Of a stretch of 64,000 bases of DNA, positions 1 through 8,203 are shown piece by piece. Every line of letters starts with the position of its first letter. Positions within the stretch are counted from its first letter, which is position 1. The stretch is taken from assembly GCA_903858815.1 (NCBI GenBank), contig CAIOKE010000077.1, positions 25,704 through 89,703 on the forward strand, given 5' to 3'. The notes below the pieces were generated by a model, which worked only from the letters and a program-made list of their open reading frames with translations, was not told the origin of the DNA and searched no databases. A program made the translations under genes and the position numbers. Source of the stretch: an uncultured Planctomycetaceae bacterium. GTDB lineage: Bacteria > Planctomycetota > Planctomycetia > Planctomycetales > Planctomycetaceae.

Positions 1-262
1 TCAAAGATTCAATCGGACCAAATCCATAGATTTCGTCCATCAGTTCCAGAACCAGACGCTCCCGCTGCAGCTCAGACAGTGTGACCGGCTGACGCGCACA
101 CAAATACTCTGCCAAAGCCTTCAGCTGTGCCCGCAGCTCGGCCTCAGTCAAAGCTTCCGCTCTGCTGAAGTCCACCAGATCAATGATCTGACGATGCAGT
201 TCGGTTTTCAGTCGGGTCAGGTCCGTATTCCCGGCACTCGATCCGTCCGCAACAGTCACCAT
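1..262 (-). CDS. CpaF/TadA-type secretion ATPase, N-terminal fragment
   Basis: Only the first 87 codons are in the window; the gene runs off the left edge. Translating the minus strand from the ATG at 262 gives a helical N-terminus with LHRQIIDLVDFSRA, then two helices and DEIYGFGPIESL. This matches the N-terminal region that precedes the ATPase core of CpaF/TadA proteins, the hexameric motors of tight-adherence (Tad) and Flp pilus secretion. The Walker motifs lie outside the window, so the catalytic part is not seen. A TPR lipoprotein at 1305-2426, a kind of protein often found in Tad loci, supports the call weakly. Confidence 0.72.
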   Translation of the reverse strand, partial: MVTVADGSSAGNTDLTRLKTELHRQIIDLVDFSRAEALTEAELRAQLKALAEYLCARQPVTLSELQRERLVLELMDEIYGFGPIESL

Positions 263-466
263 GGCCAGCCCTCAGGTTGTCAGCACGTCGCCAGTCTTCA
301 GATGCTTACCCGCAGTCCGCGCGCAGCAGCGCACAGCTAAACCCTCATATCGATCGGCAAACCCGCGAAAACACAACGCGATTCAACCTGCTGCCACAAT
401 CCCTATCAGCGGTGATAGCGACAGAATCTGCACAATCGCAATCCCACGCCAAACCCGCCACACCGC

Positions 467-814
467 TCAGGCCGCTGATGCCGTTTCACGGTCCCCGGAC
501 TCAGAACCCCGCGATTCCTCAGGTGGCTGCAGGCTGTTTCGAGTAATCGCCTCGCGACCGGCGGGACTGAGCTGATACTGCAAACCCCGCGCCCGCCCGG
601 AAAACTCAATTCGAATCAGCCCGAGGGCGATCAAATGCCCGTGCACGGTCGTCAGCACTCCCGCCGCCAACTCGCCCGCTTCCATGATCCGGTCAACCCA
701 GCCCGCATACTCCGGATCCGCACTCTTCGCCGCCAGCTCACGCACCTGGTAACAGGACAGTACTGTCAGGCACTGCTGCTCAAATTCCGTGGATTGTCCG
801 TCTGTGAGTCGCAT
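467..814 (-). CDS. Small winged-helix-like protein of unknown function
   Basis: The 115-residue product has a central segment (roughly residues 35-95: VLTTVHGHLIALGLIRIEFS, then LQYQLSPAGREAI) that reads like a winged-helix domain whose wing ends in the L-T/SPAGREA motif common to DNA-binding and ubiquitin-like RING-free winged helices. No other domain is visible. The frame stays open to 1033, but the extra N-terminus is rich in Trp and Gly and looks non-coding, so the ATG at 814 was chosen; no strong Shine-Dalgarno sequence supports either start. It lies 204 bp upstream of the cpaF-like gene on the same strand and may be co-transcribed. Function unknown. Confidence 0.5.
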   Translation of the reverse strand: MRLTDGQSTEFEQQCLTVLSCYQVRELAAKSADPEYAGWVDRIMEAGELAAGVLTTVHGHLIALGLIRIEFSGRARGLQYQLSPAGREAITRNSLQPPEESRGSESGDRETASAA

Positions 815-1304
815 GTCGACTGTATCGACCGTCCCGGACGGCACATACAGACCGGCTCCGGCACCCGGCAGGATCCCAAACACCGCCAAATAACACCAAA
901 ACAACCCATTCCACCAGGAATCACCAGACCACCTTTTCTGATCACCCTGATCTCCGGTCCCCAGCAGGAGTTTGCCCGGCCACGAAATACTCAGACCCCA
1001 GTTGCAACCCACGCTGAAGGCCTTGAGCCTCAATCAGGAAATCCTGCCTCACCGTCTGATCCGCGACACCCCCTGCCCCGGAAAACGGCGAATTCTGCCT
1101 CTCAGCAACCACCGCACGATCAGCAGCCGGCAGTTTTTGCCGGTTGACAGCCACAACCGAATGCCTCGCCAATTGAATTCCGCCGAATCGCCGTTGCTGA
1201 ATTTCCGGAATCCACAATATCTTTCGATCTTCTCCTCAAGTTCTGTTGCTGTGACTCACTCTTCTCTCCTGTCTCTCATCTCCTGTTACTCAGGACCTAC
1301 AGTT
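815..1304. other. Intergenic stretch, no gene supported
   Basis: This is the divergent gap between the winged-helix-like gene and the TPR lipoprotein gene. Open frames cross it on both strands, but none has a convincing start, ribosome site or protein-like composition. It probably holds the divergent promoters; no clear -35/-10 pair was recognised. Confidence 0.5.
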
Positions 1305-2426
1305 ATGGTCAGACTACCGCTGCCGCAGATGATTCGCGGACTTTCGCTGCTGACAGTCTCAGCACTGCTCGCCGGCTGTTCTTCGATGAGTGGCAACATG
1401 GCCAATTCCAGTGGCATGAGCTATTTTGAACGCGGCAACTATCTGGCAGCCGGGGAACAGTTTCAGCGCGCACTTGCCAGTGATCCGGACAACCCGGATT
1501 ACATGGCCAACCTCGCTCGCGTGCGAATGACTGCCGGGGATGCCATGGGAGCCGAACAGCTCTATCGCCAGGCTCTGACCGTCGCGCCCTCACATCAGCC
1601 CGCCTACCACGGCCTTGCCGAACTGATGGTGACCCAGAATCGTGGCCAGGAAGCCACCGCGATGCTGAACACCTGGTCCAGTTCGCAGCCCTCGAACCCT
1701 GAACCTCAGATTGAACTGGCATGGCTCCATCGCGAACTTGGTAACCACCAGGAAAGCGGTCAGGCCCTCCAGAAGGCACTGCAGATCAACCCGGGGAATT
1801 CCACTGCACTCGCACACCTCGGTCAGCACTATCAGGACATCGGGCAACCCGAAATGGCAGTCACGATGTATCAGCAGTCGCTGCGATCTGACTGGAATCA
1901 GCCCGATATTCATGCACGACTCGCGAATGCTTCGCAGACTGCTGGAGCCTCAACAGCAATGGGAGCCACCGCCATGGGGCGTGGTATGCACCCAGGCGAA
2001 ATGCCCAGACAGCAGATGGCCTTCGGCATGCCCAATGGACAGGTTCCCTCTGGTGCACCAGGTGGACAGCCCGGTATGCGAACAGCAATGAGTCCATTTC
2101 CGCAGCATGCCGGTGGCTGGAATGTCGCCGCTGGTCCAGGCACTGGCACCCCGGGTTCCGGATGGCAGCCCACTCCAACTCCGTGGGTCGTCACATCCGG
2201 ACCAGCTCCTGCCGGTGCGTCGGCCATGATTCCTCAGGCCGGACAGATCATCATGGAAGGCGACGCCGGCATGAGCATGCCGGGCACTGCCCCCATCCCG
2301 ATGGTTCCCGGAACAACACAGCCAGCCCCCGCCACTGCTTCACCAACGCCGGACCCGGCCTTCAGCGCAGTCACCCCCGGGGCCACAACAACCGCTTCCA
2401 CGGTATCATTGGTCGAACCCTTCTGA
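1305..2426 (+). CDS. TPR-repeat lipoprotein
   Basis: The 373-residue protein begins with a lipoprotein signal peptide ending in LLAGC (Cys25), so it is probably lipid-anchored. Residues about 36-206 hold five or so tetratricopeptide repeats (for example YFERGNYLAAGEQFQRAL and YQDIGQPEMAVTMYQQSL). The tail from about 210 to the end is rich in Gly, Pro, Met and Ala and looks disordered. TPR lipoproteins of this sort bind partners in secretion machines (PilF/TadD type). The divergent cpaF-like gene suggests a Tad/Flp pilus role, which is inference. The ATG at 1305 was chosen because it starts a good signal peptide; the open frame upstream (from 972) does not look coding. A strong terminator follows. 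Confidence 0.85.
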   Translation: MVRLPLPQMIRGLSLLTVSALLAGCSSMSGNMANSSGMSYFERGNYLAAGEQFQRALASDPDNPDYMANLARVRMTAGDAMGAEQLYRQALTVAPSHQPAYHGLAELMVTQNRGQEATAMLNTWSSSQPSNPEPQIELAWLHRELGNHQESGQALQKALQINPGNSTALAHLGQHYQDIGQPEMAVTMYQQSLRSDWNQPDIHARLANASQTAGASTAMGATAMGRGMHPGEMPRQQMAFGMPNGQVPSGAPGGQPGMRTAMSPFPQHAGGWNVAAGPGTGTPGSGWQPTPTPWVVTSGPAPAGASAMIPQAGQIIMEGDAGMSMPGTAPIPMVPGTTQPAPATASPTPDPAFSAVTPGATTTASTVSLVEPF

Positions 2427-2450
2427 GCTCTGCCGGGAACAGCCCTGCTC

Positions 2451-2487
2451 AATCCGCCACGATGCAGTCGTGGCGGATTCTTTTTTT
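2451..2487 (+). terminator. Rho-independent terminator of the TPR lipoprotein gene
   Basis: A perfect 12-bp stem (AATCCGCCACGA / TCGTGGCGGATT) with a 5-base loop TGCAG is followed by C and seven T. It begins 24 bp after the stop codon. Confidence 0.93.
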
Positions 2488-2514
2488 CCACATCACCCGG
2501 AAATCGCCTCGACG

Positions 2515-3549
2515 TCATAACTGCAGAGGTTGCCAGACCTCCGCAGCAGACATCAGTAACCGCAGTCGCTGCCCCACCTCGGGGACAGCGTCTGGAACCG
2601 AACTCGCCTCAGACAGTCGCCGAAACCAAACCACCGGATTCAGCAGCACTCCGGAAGCATCCAGCACGATCAGCAACAGTCGCTGCTCATTCGACAACTG
2701 CCAGTGATTGGCCCACGCAAGCGCCGCAGCCGCCATCTGCCCGGTATGGTTCAGATGCCATGTTCGCAGCAATCGTGCTGCATCCAGACACGGGTGATCC
2801 ACCGCAGCTGCATCCCAGTCAATCACACCGGAAACGTCTCCGGCATCAAACAGCAGATTCTCTGCCCGCAGATCACGCAGAACCGGCTGCAGCGGCACAG
2901 CATTCCGACACCAGTTCTGCAGCTGGTGCCGCAACCATGGCAGCCAGTGCTGCAGCACAGCCAGATATCGGCGAGCTGCTGCGGCCTGTGCTTCCGGCCA
3001 GCGACTAACCACATTCTGCAACTGCTGCCATCCTCCCTGACACAGTTCCTCAACGAGACCCGCGCGACGCAGGACAGCCGGCGAAGGCGCCACCGTATTC
3101 GCCAGCGTTGTGTCGGCACAACACGCACCGAATTCCCGACCACTCGCATACAATCGCAGCAGAGTCACTGCTGCTGACTGTAACTCGCTCGCTGTCGGCG
3201 CCGTTGCCAGACAGAAACCTCGACACCACGTTTCAACCTGCCAGGCATACTGCAAACGCTCGACAATCAGACCTGTCCCATCCGTCGAATTCAGGCCTGC
3301 CCAGCGCGGTGTCGGTATCCAGCCCGCAGACTGCTGCGCAGCAAACTGCATCCAGCGACGCACCACGCGACGATGCCGCAAAACGGCCACAGAAGGCACT
3401 CGCCAGCACTTCACAGCAAACACACCACCCGAAACATCACTGACCCGCCAGACATTCGCCTCACTGAATCCGGCCGCCACTCGTGCCACGGCCGTCGGTT
3501 GAAGGCCGAATTGTCCGCAGATCTGCAGATCCGGTGAATCACTCAGCAC
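2515..3549 (-). CDS. APH-fold phosphotransferase family protein
   Basis: The 344-residue protein has the layout of aminoglycoside phosphotransferase/choline-kinase-like enzymes: an N-lobe with GGVFAVKCW (probable ATP-binding Lys), a catalytic-loop-like LRDLRAENLLF, then VIDWDAAAVDHPCLDAARLL, the D-W/F-D metal-binding segment. The usual catalytic-loop His (HGD or HxD) is Leu here, but the Asp and Asn are kept. The substrate cannot be told. The GTG at 3549 was chosen because GAGGGAG lies six bases upstream; the frame is open further up to 3723, but that part would overlap the divergent gene at 3716. Its stop lies 28 bp past the TPR gene terminator, in convergent orientation. Confidence 0.75.
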   Translation of the reverse strand: MLSDSPDLQICGQFGLQPTAVARVAAGFSEANVWRVSDVSGGVFAVKCWRVPSVAVLRHRRVVRRWMQFAAQQSAGWIPTPRWAGLNSTDGTGLIVERLQYAWQVETWCRGFCLATAPTASELQSAAVTLLRLYASGREFGACCADTTLANTVAPSPAVLRRAGLVEELCQGGWQQLQNVVSRWPEAQAAAARRYLAVLQHWLPWLRHQLQNWCRNAVPLQPVLRDLRAENLLFDAGDVSGVIDWDAAAVDHPCLDAARLLRTWHLNHTGQMAAAALAWANHWQLSNEQRLLLIVLDASGVLLNPVVWFRRLSEASSVPDAVPEVGQRLRLLMSAAEVWQPLQL

Positions 3550-3715
3550 TGGAACTCCCTCGGTCAATTCATGGGTATCTGCCCCCGACTTTGACAACCT
3601 ACAGCAAAAATTCAACAGAAATCGAGGCAAATCAGGCCACTGGCACGGTAGCATGGCGGCATCGCACGGATCATGTGGCAGGCCTGCTGCCACTACCGAA
3701 GTCGGAAACCCATTC

Positions 3716-4645
3716 ATGGCCATTCAATTCCGCTGCAACTACTGCCGAAGTCTGCTGGGAATTGCAGAATCCCAGGCCGGCTGCACCGTCGATTGTCCCC
3801 GCTGCGGACGCACGCAGCGGGTCCCCGGAAAATCGCCCCGAACTGACAGCGGTACCCCAGTTCCCGATCTGCAACTCCGTCACGCCCTGTCAGCTCTGTC
3901 CGACCTGAATGCCGCTGTGTCCGCATTGCCGACACACGCATCAGCAACCCCGCAGAATGCCACCCCGCCCCAACCGATCCTGCTGATCGACGGCCTGCGT
4001 CCCGAAATTCGCACCACCAGGTACACGGGACTGCTGCTCGCCACCGCCACAGCAGTTGTCTTCAGCTGCGGATTCTTCCTCGGACGCAGCCTGCAGCAAC
4101 CCGCAGCCACACAAGCCTCTGGACCCTCTGTAAACAGCGACGTGGTGAAACAACAGCAGCCGTCGGAAAAACCACTCCCACCGCAGGCTACACACCAGCC
4201 GCAATCACTGACTGGCAGAATTCAGATTCAGCGGAATGGAAAACAACAGCCGGACTCAGGCGCACTTGTCATTCTGCTCCCACTGCAGAACCCCACTCGA
4301 CTCAGGTTTGATGGCAGTGCCCTGCATACAGAAAAAGATAACCCCGCACGGCTCGCCACAATCGCAGCACTCTCACAGCTGCACGCCCATTTCGATCAGG
4401 CAGCAGACGATGGCAGCTTCAGTCTGCACTATGACACTCAAACACCCGCCGCCCTGCTGGTCATCTCACGTCACCTGGCAGCACCACCCGGCAATCTGTT
4501 GCCTGCCGACTGTGAACTGCTGATCAACCAGTGGTTTGAATCCACTGCAGGACTGGCTGGAAGGCTGGCAACAAAACTGCACCCACTTCCCGCAGACCAG
4601 CCGCTGACACCCGTCAGCCTCACATTTCAGGATGCGACACCCTGA
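3716..4645 (+). CDS. Zinc-ribbon membrane-anchored protein of unknown function
   Basis: The 309-residue product opens with a zinc ribbon (Cys7-x2-Cys10 and Cys27-x2-Cys30; FRCNYCRSLLG... VDCPRCGRTQRVP), a signature found at the N-terminus of many planctomycete proteins. A single membrane segment follows at about 105-124 (GLLLATATAVVFSCGFFLG). The C-terminal 180 residues, probably outside the membrane, resemble a carboxypeptidase-regulatory-like beta domain (GRIQIQRNGKQQPDSGALVI), which is a weak match. The start was placed at the ATG beginning MAIQFRC because the ribbon begins there. It is divergent from the phosphotransferase gene, with a 166-bp shared promoter gap. Function unknown. Confidence 0.72.
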   Translation: MAIQFRCNYCRSLLGIAESQAGCTVDCPRCGRTQRVPGKSPRTDSGTPVPDLQLRHALSALSDLNAAVSALPTHASATPQNATPPQPILLIDGLRPEIRTTRYTGLLLATATAVVFSCGFFLGRSLQQPAATQASGPSVNSDVVKQQQPSEKPLPPQATHQPQSLTGRIQIQRNGKQQPDSGALVILLPLQNPTRLRFDGSALHTEKDNPARLATIAALSQLHAHFDQAADDGSFSLHYDTQTPAALLVISRHLAAPPGNLLPADCELLINQWFESTAGLAGRLATKLHPLPADQPLTPVSLTFQDATP

Positions 4646-4672
4646 AACCATCTGCGGCCGGAATAAGTGCCG

Positions 4673-5515
4673 TCAGCCACCCCACGAACTGTATCGCCGC
4701 ACGCCCAGCGTGAATGTCACTCGATTCAGCACCAGCAGGAATACGATCCACGCAAACTGCAGCTGCAGCTCGCCCCACAGTGCCACCTCAGGAATCCTGC
4801 CCAGCAGAATTGCCGCTGGAGTATAAGCCAGAAACCGAAACGGCAGAAACTCGGCAAATGGCAGCCACGAAGTCAGATACTCCAGAGGAATCATATGCCC
4901 CGACAGAAAATAACTGAGCATCATGTAAATGAAGATCAGCGAGCTGACTTCAAGAAACCAGAAGGCCACCAGCCCGATCCATGCCTCAATCAGAAAACCA
5001 ATCACAAAACCCATCAGCAGCGAAGCCACAAACGCTACCAGCACAGGCCACGCTGGCCAGCCCGGCAGCCAGTCACGACACAGCCAGAAAACCAGAGCAA
5101 AAGGACCACAGGCCACGGCGTAATACACCAGCTTGTGAGCGACTCGATGCCAGAACAGGTGATCCAGCAGATCCACAGGTTGAATCAGATACTTGCGGAC
5201 GGAACCATCAGCAATCGACGTGGCAATCCCCGTTGACAGACCCGGCATGCTGGAAAACGCCCGCGCCAGCATCACCAGCAGGTAATACGAGACCATATCA
5301 CCAAACCGATAGCCCCGCAGAGCACGATCCGGATCATCCTGGTAGATGGCGCTCCAGAGAAAGATCTGAGTCACGATCGGCAGGAAACGTACCAGAGTCG
5401 AAAACGCAAAGTCACCGCGATACACCAGACGCTCTTCAATGGCAGTCCGCAGCACCAGCCACTTCAGGCGCACAGCTGCAGCAGGACTCCAGCTCATTCC
5501 GGACTGCCGCTTCAT
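4673..5515 (-). CDS. ABC-2 type exporter permease (COG4587-like)
   Basis: The 280-residue integral membrane protein has about six hydrophobic segments and reads like the ABC-2 permeases of the COG4586/4587/3694 export systems ([16 protein letters not shown] near the N-terminus, then [16 protein letters not shown] and [17 protein letters not shown]). It would form the membrane channel for the ATPase encoded just upstream; the two frames overlap by four bases (ATGA), so translation is probably coupled. Systems of this class normally have two different permeases, and the second is missing here: the next gene downstream is a zinc-ribbon protein on the opposite strand. The permease may act as a homodimer. 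The substrate is unknown. Confidence 0.85.
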   Translation of the reverse strand: MKRQSGMSWSPAAAVRLKWLVLRTAIEERLVYRGDFAFSTLVRFLPIVTQIFLWSAIYQDDPDRALRGYRFGDMVSYYLLVMLARAFSSMPGLSTGIATSIADGSVRKYLIQPVDLLDHLFWHRVAHKLVYYAVACGPFALVFWLCRDWLPGWPAWPVLVAFVASLLMGFVIGFLIEAWIGLVAFWFLEVSSLIFIYMMLSYFLSGHMIPLEYLTSWLPFAEFLPFRFLAYTPAAILLGRIPEVALWGELQLQFAWIVFLLVLNRVTFTLGVRRYSSWGG

Positions 5516-6510
5516 TCACCCACTCCGGACTGGCCAGTATCCGTCACAAACAACTCAGCTATCACATCCTCCAGCGGACGCTCAAGAACGCTCAGGTCTT
5601 CAACCTCGGATTCCGCCAGAATTGCCGCCAGACACTCAGAAACCCGCTGCCGTTCCACCTGCAGTCGCACACGCGGTCCCCGATTCTCCAGCAGCGTTCC
5701 ATGACGATCAAGGTGCTCGGGAACCCGATTCGCCGCAAACTGCAGTTCAATAATCTTGTGACGACTGAAACGATCCACAATCGCAGCCAGTGGTCCATCA
5801 TGGATCACGCGGCCACGATTGATCACAATCGCGCGACTGCACAAAGCCTCCACATCCTTCATGTAATGGCTGGTCAGCAGCACCGTAATCTGCTGCTCAC
5901 GCTGGTATCGCCGCAGAAATTCCTGCACACGCCGCTGACTGACAACATCCAGACCAATGGTGGGCTCGTCCAGAAACAGCACATCCGGACGATGCAGCAG
6001 CGCAGCAATCAACTCCATCCGCATACGTTCACCCAGCGACAGCTCACGAACCGGGCGAGCCATCAGGCGACGAACCTCCAGCATTTCCGTCAGCTCATCC
6101 AGTCGACGCCGATAATCCGGCTCACTGATCCGGTAAATCTCCCGATGCAGGGCAAACGATTCCTGAGCCGGCAAATCCCACCAAAGCTGCTCCTTCTGAC
6201 CAGTGACCAGAGAAAAACGCCGCCGATAAGCATCCTCTCGCAGCCACGGGACATGACCCAGCACAGTCGCTGTACCGGATCCCGGCACCACCAGGCCAGA
6301 CAGCAGTTTCAGAGTAGTCGTCTTCCCGGCCCCGTTCGGACCCAGAAACGCCACCATCTCACCCTCTTCAATCCGAAAACTGACATCCTGAACTGCCCGC
6401 ACTGTCTCATACTCACGATGAAACAGCCCGCGCACGGAAGCCAGCAGCCCCTCGCGCTTGCGATAGACACGATACTCTCGACACAGATTCTGCACTTCGA
6501 TGGCTGCCAT
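5512..6510 (-). CDS. ABC transporter ATP-binding protein (COG4586-like)
   Basis: The 332-residue ATPase is complete: Walker A GPNGAGKT (57-64), Q-loop Gln105, signature LSLGE (157-161), Walker B VLFLDEP (177-183), D-loop after GLD and switch His in LLTSHYM. The N-terminal extension ([25 protein letters not shown]) is typical of the COG4586 group, which is longer than ordinary ABC-2 ATPases. The C-terminal 90 residues form the usual accessory domain of this group. It energises the permease encoded by the overlapping downstream gene. Expected location is the cytoplasmic face of the inner membrane. No promoter was identified in the repeat-containing region upstream. Confidence 0.93.
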   Translation of the reverse strand: MAAIEVQNLCREYRVYRKREGLLASVRGLFHREYETVRAVQDVSFRIEEGEMVAFLGPNGAGKTTTLKLLSGLVVPGSGTATVLGHVPWLREDAYRRRFSLVTGQKEQLWWDLPAQESFALHREIYRISEPDYRRRLDELTEMLEVRRLMARPVRELSLGERMRMELIAALLHRPDVLFLDEPTIGLDVVSQRRVQEFLRRYQREQQITVLLTSHYMKDVEALCSRAIVINRGRVIHDGPLAAIVDRFSRHKIIELQFAANRVPEHLDRHGTLLENRGPRVRLQVERQRVSECLAAILAESEVEDLSVLERPLEDVIAELFVTDTGQSGVGE

Positions 6511-6995
6511 GCCCGATATGCTACTCCATCAATGCAGCCTGAACAAACGCCCGCAAAAAGGGATCAACGAAAAATCATGCGCGCACCGGCAGGTTGCCGT
6601 TTGATGGAATTGGCGAACAACGTACTGGACACTGCTTTCGTGCCAGGCAGAGCACAATCGCTCAGGCGCAAACGACAACAACCGTCAGCTTACGCTAACG
6701 GCTCGCCTGTACGGCAAAGGGCCGTTCGGCGCGGCACAAGCCTCGCCCTCCCAAAGGGGAACTTCCCTCGGACCACCGAGCACCAGCTCGGGGATGATGC
6801 CGAGGAACCGTTTGCTGAGTGGTGATCAGCCCACGGACTGGCTGAGCGACCGGCAACGGCGCGCCGCCTCGTGGCTTTGCATGAGCAAAAGGCTGCCTCG
6901 CAAGTATGATGCGAGGGACAAAAATCGTTGTCTGGGCTTCAGCCCGGGCACGAACTTCTCATCACCCTTGAAATCCCCGGTGTTTTTAATGGCTG

Positions 6996-7019
6996 AGGCC
7001 GAGCAGGAATGCTCGGCCT
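6996..7019. repeat. 10-bp-stem hairpin (covarying pair with 33864-33881)
   Basis: AGGCCGAGCA and TGCTCGGCCT pair perfectly around a GGAA loop. The related hairpin at 33864-33881 has the same loop but carries G-C in place of A-T at the fourth pair from the loop, so both arms changed together. Confidence 0.85.
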
Positions 7020-7037
7020 ACGGTTGTCGGCGAACAA

Positions 7038-7065
7038 CGACAACTGACCACTGACCACTGACCAC
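7038..7065. repeat. Heptamer array: CGACAAC then three TGACCAC
   Basis: Four 7-bp units in register. The first unit, CGACAAC, is also the right arm of the hairpin at 7023-7044. The array lies 45 bp beyond the miaA stop codon. Confidence 0.9.
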
Positions 7066-7110
7066 TGCATGTTCCTTACTGCTACGTAAAGGCGGTCAAC
7101 CGCAACCTCG

Positions 7111-8055
7111 TCAGCGAGCGATCAGTCCCAGCAGCTGCCGCGAAACCCCCTCAGCCGTACTGCCCACACCCACAGGAACTGGCAGGCACTCCTCCAGACT
7201 GCGAAACCACGTGTGCTGACGCCTGGCAAACTGCCAGGTCGCCGTACAGATGCCCGCCGTCACCTCCGAAAAATCTCCCCCCGCCTGCAGCCAATGAAAT
7301 AACTCACGATATCCCAATGCCTGAGCCGCTGTACGGCTGAGCGGTCGAGGCAGGTTCAGCAGCCGACCAGCCTCTTCCAGCCAACCCGCTCGCAGCATCT
7401 CCTCCACTCGACTGTCAATTCGCCCCTGCAGCCACTCACGTTCCGGCTGCAACCAGACCGCCAGACGCGGTCGCTGGTCCACTGGTAATGGCTGCTGCTG
7501 CTGATCCTCAGAGATCGGACGCCCCGTAAGCTCAAAGACCTCAATCGCTCGAATCTGCCGACGCAGGTCATTCGGGTGCAGTCGTCCGGCAGCCACCGGG
7601 TCACGCTTCTGCAGCTCAGCATGCAGCCATTCCGGACCATGCTGCAAAGCCGCCTGCTGCCAGTGCTGACGCAGCGACCAGTCAGCCTGCGGACCAGCGG
7701 AAAAACCCCGCAACAAGGCCCGCAGATATAAACCGGTTCCACCCACAAACAACGGTATCCCGCCACTCGCAACAATCCGCTCTGCCGCGTCCTGCACCAG
7801 ACGCAGATACTCCGCGACAGAAAACTCCTCCCACGGTTCCGCAATATCCAGCAGATGATGTGGCACCCGCTGGCGATCCTCCAGCACAGGTTTGGCAGTG
7901 CCAATATCCATGCCGCGATAAACAGTCATGGAATCCAGTGAAACAATCTCTGCACGCAGGTGCTGAGCCAGCAGCATCGCCACTGCAGATTTTCCGGAAG
8001 CCGTCGGTCCGGCAAGTATCAGACAGTGTCTGAGCAGACCGGGAGGAAAGGACAT
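7111..8055 (-). CDS. miaA: tRNA dimethylallyltransferase MiaA
   Basis: The 314-residue enzyme adds the dimethylallyl group to N6 of A37 in tRNAs reading codons that start with U. Visible motifs are the P-loop GPTASGKSA (16-24), SLDSMTVYRGMDIGTAKP (the conserved D-S-x-Q/M-x-Y segment), PHHLLDI, VGGTGLYLRALL and RRQIRAIEVFELTGRPIS, all in family order and spacing. The length is normal for MiaA. The frame is open upstream to 8169, but the ATG at 8055 begins the conserved start and is preferred; there is no clear Shine-Dalgarno. The hydroxylase MiaE, which acts later on the same base, is encoded at 26226-26801; MiaB is not in the window. Confidence 0.96.
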   Translation of the reverse strand: MSFPPGLLRHCLILAGPTASGKSAVAMLLAQHLRAEIVSLDSMTVYRGMDIGTAKPVLEDRQRVPHHLLDIAEPWEEFSVAEYLRLVQDAAERIVASGGIPLFVGGTGLYLRALLRGFSAGPQADWSLRQHWQQAALQHGPEWLHAELQKRDPVAAGRLHPNDLRRQIRAIEVFELTGRPISEDQQQQPLPVDQRPRLAVWLQPEREWLQGRIDSRVEEMLRAGWLEEAGRLLNLPRPLSRTAAQALGYRELFHWLQAGGDFSEVTAGICTATWQFARRQHTWFRSLEECLPVPVGVGSTAEGVSRQLLGLIAR

Positions 8056-8203
8056 GAGGAATCTCGAAGCACGAGGCTGACAGACCTGACTGCAGAAGCC
8101 GGAATCAGCCCCCACCAGCCTGCCTTCTACGCCTGAATGGGCTGCCCGTCCAGCATCTGGCACTGTCAACGGTCGAAGATCCCGAGTCTGACCACGGGGC
8201 CGG

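Larger units (their letters stand above)
6683..7065. repeat. Mosaic hairpin repeat, copy A
   Basis: Modules in order: CGTCAGCTTACGCTAACG (6683-6700), an imperfect hairpin matching a perfect one at 52733-52750; CCGAGCACCAGCTCGG (6776-6791), a 6-bp-stem hairpin seen again at 33743, 52268 and 61641; a GGGCTTCAGCCCGGGC segment near 6938; a 10-bp-stem hairpin at 6996-7019; a GTTGTCG/CGACAAC hairpin at 7023-7044; and three TGACCAC heptamers. Positions 7020-7044 are identical over 25 bp to 33885-33909. This is direct comparison within the window; the wider family is not known to me. Confidence 0.8.
6511..7110. other. 600-bp intergenic region carrying mosaic repeat copy A
   Basis: No gene is supported here. 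From about 6683 the region is built of short hairpin modules also found near 33.4-33.9, 52.3-52.9 and 61.6-61.9 kb, and it ends in a 7-bp tandem array. The first 150 bp would hold the promoter of the ABC ATPase gene; no clear motif was recognised. Confidence 0.7.

Noticed and set aside
4981..6825. A 614-codon open frame on the plus strand
   Set aside because: It is antisense to the ABC permease and ATPase genes, which have clear family motifs; the translated frame is low-complexity and has no domain.
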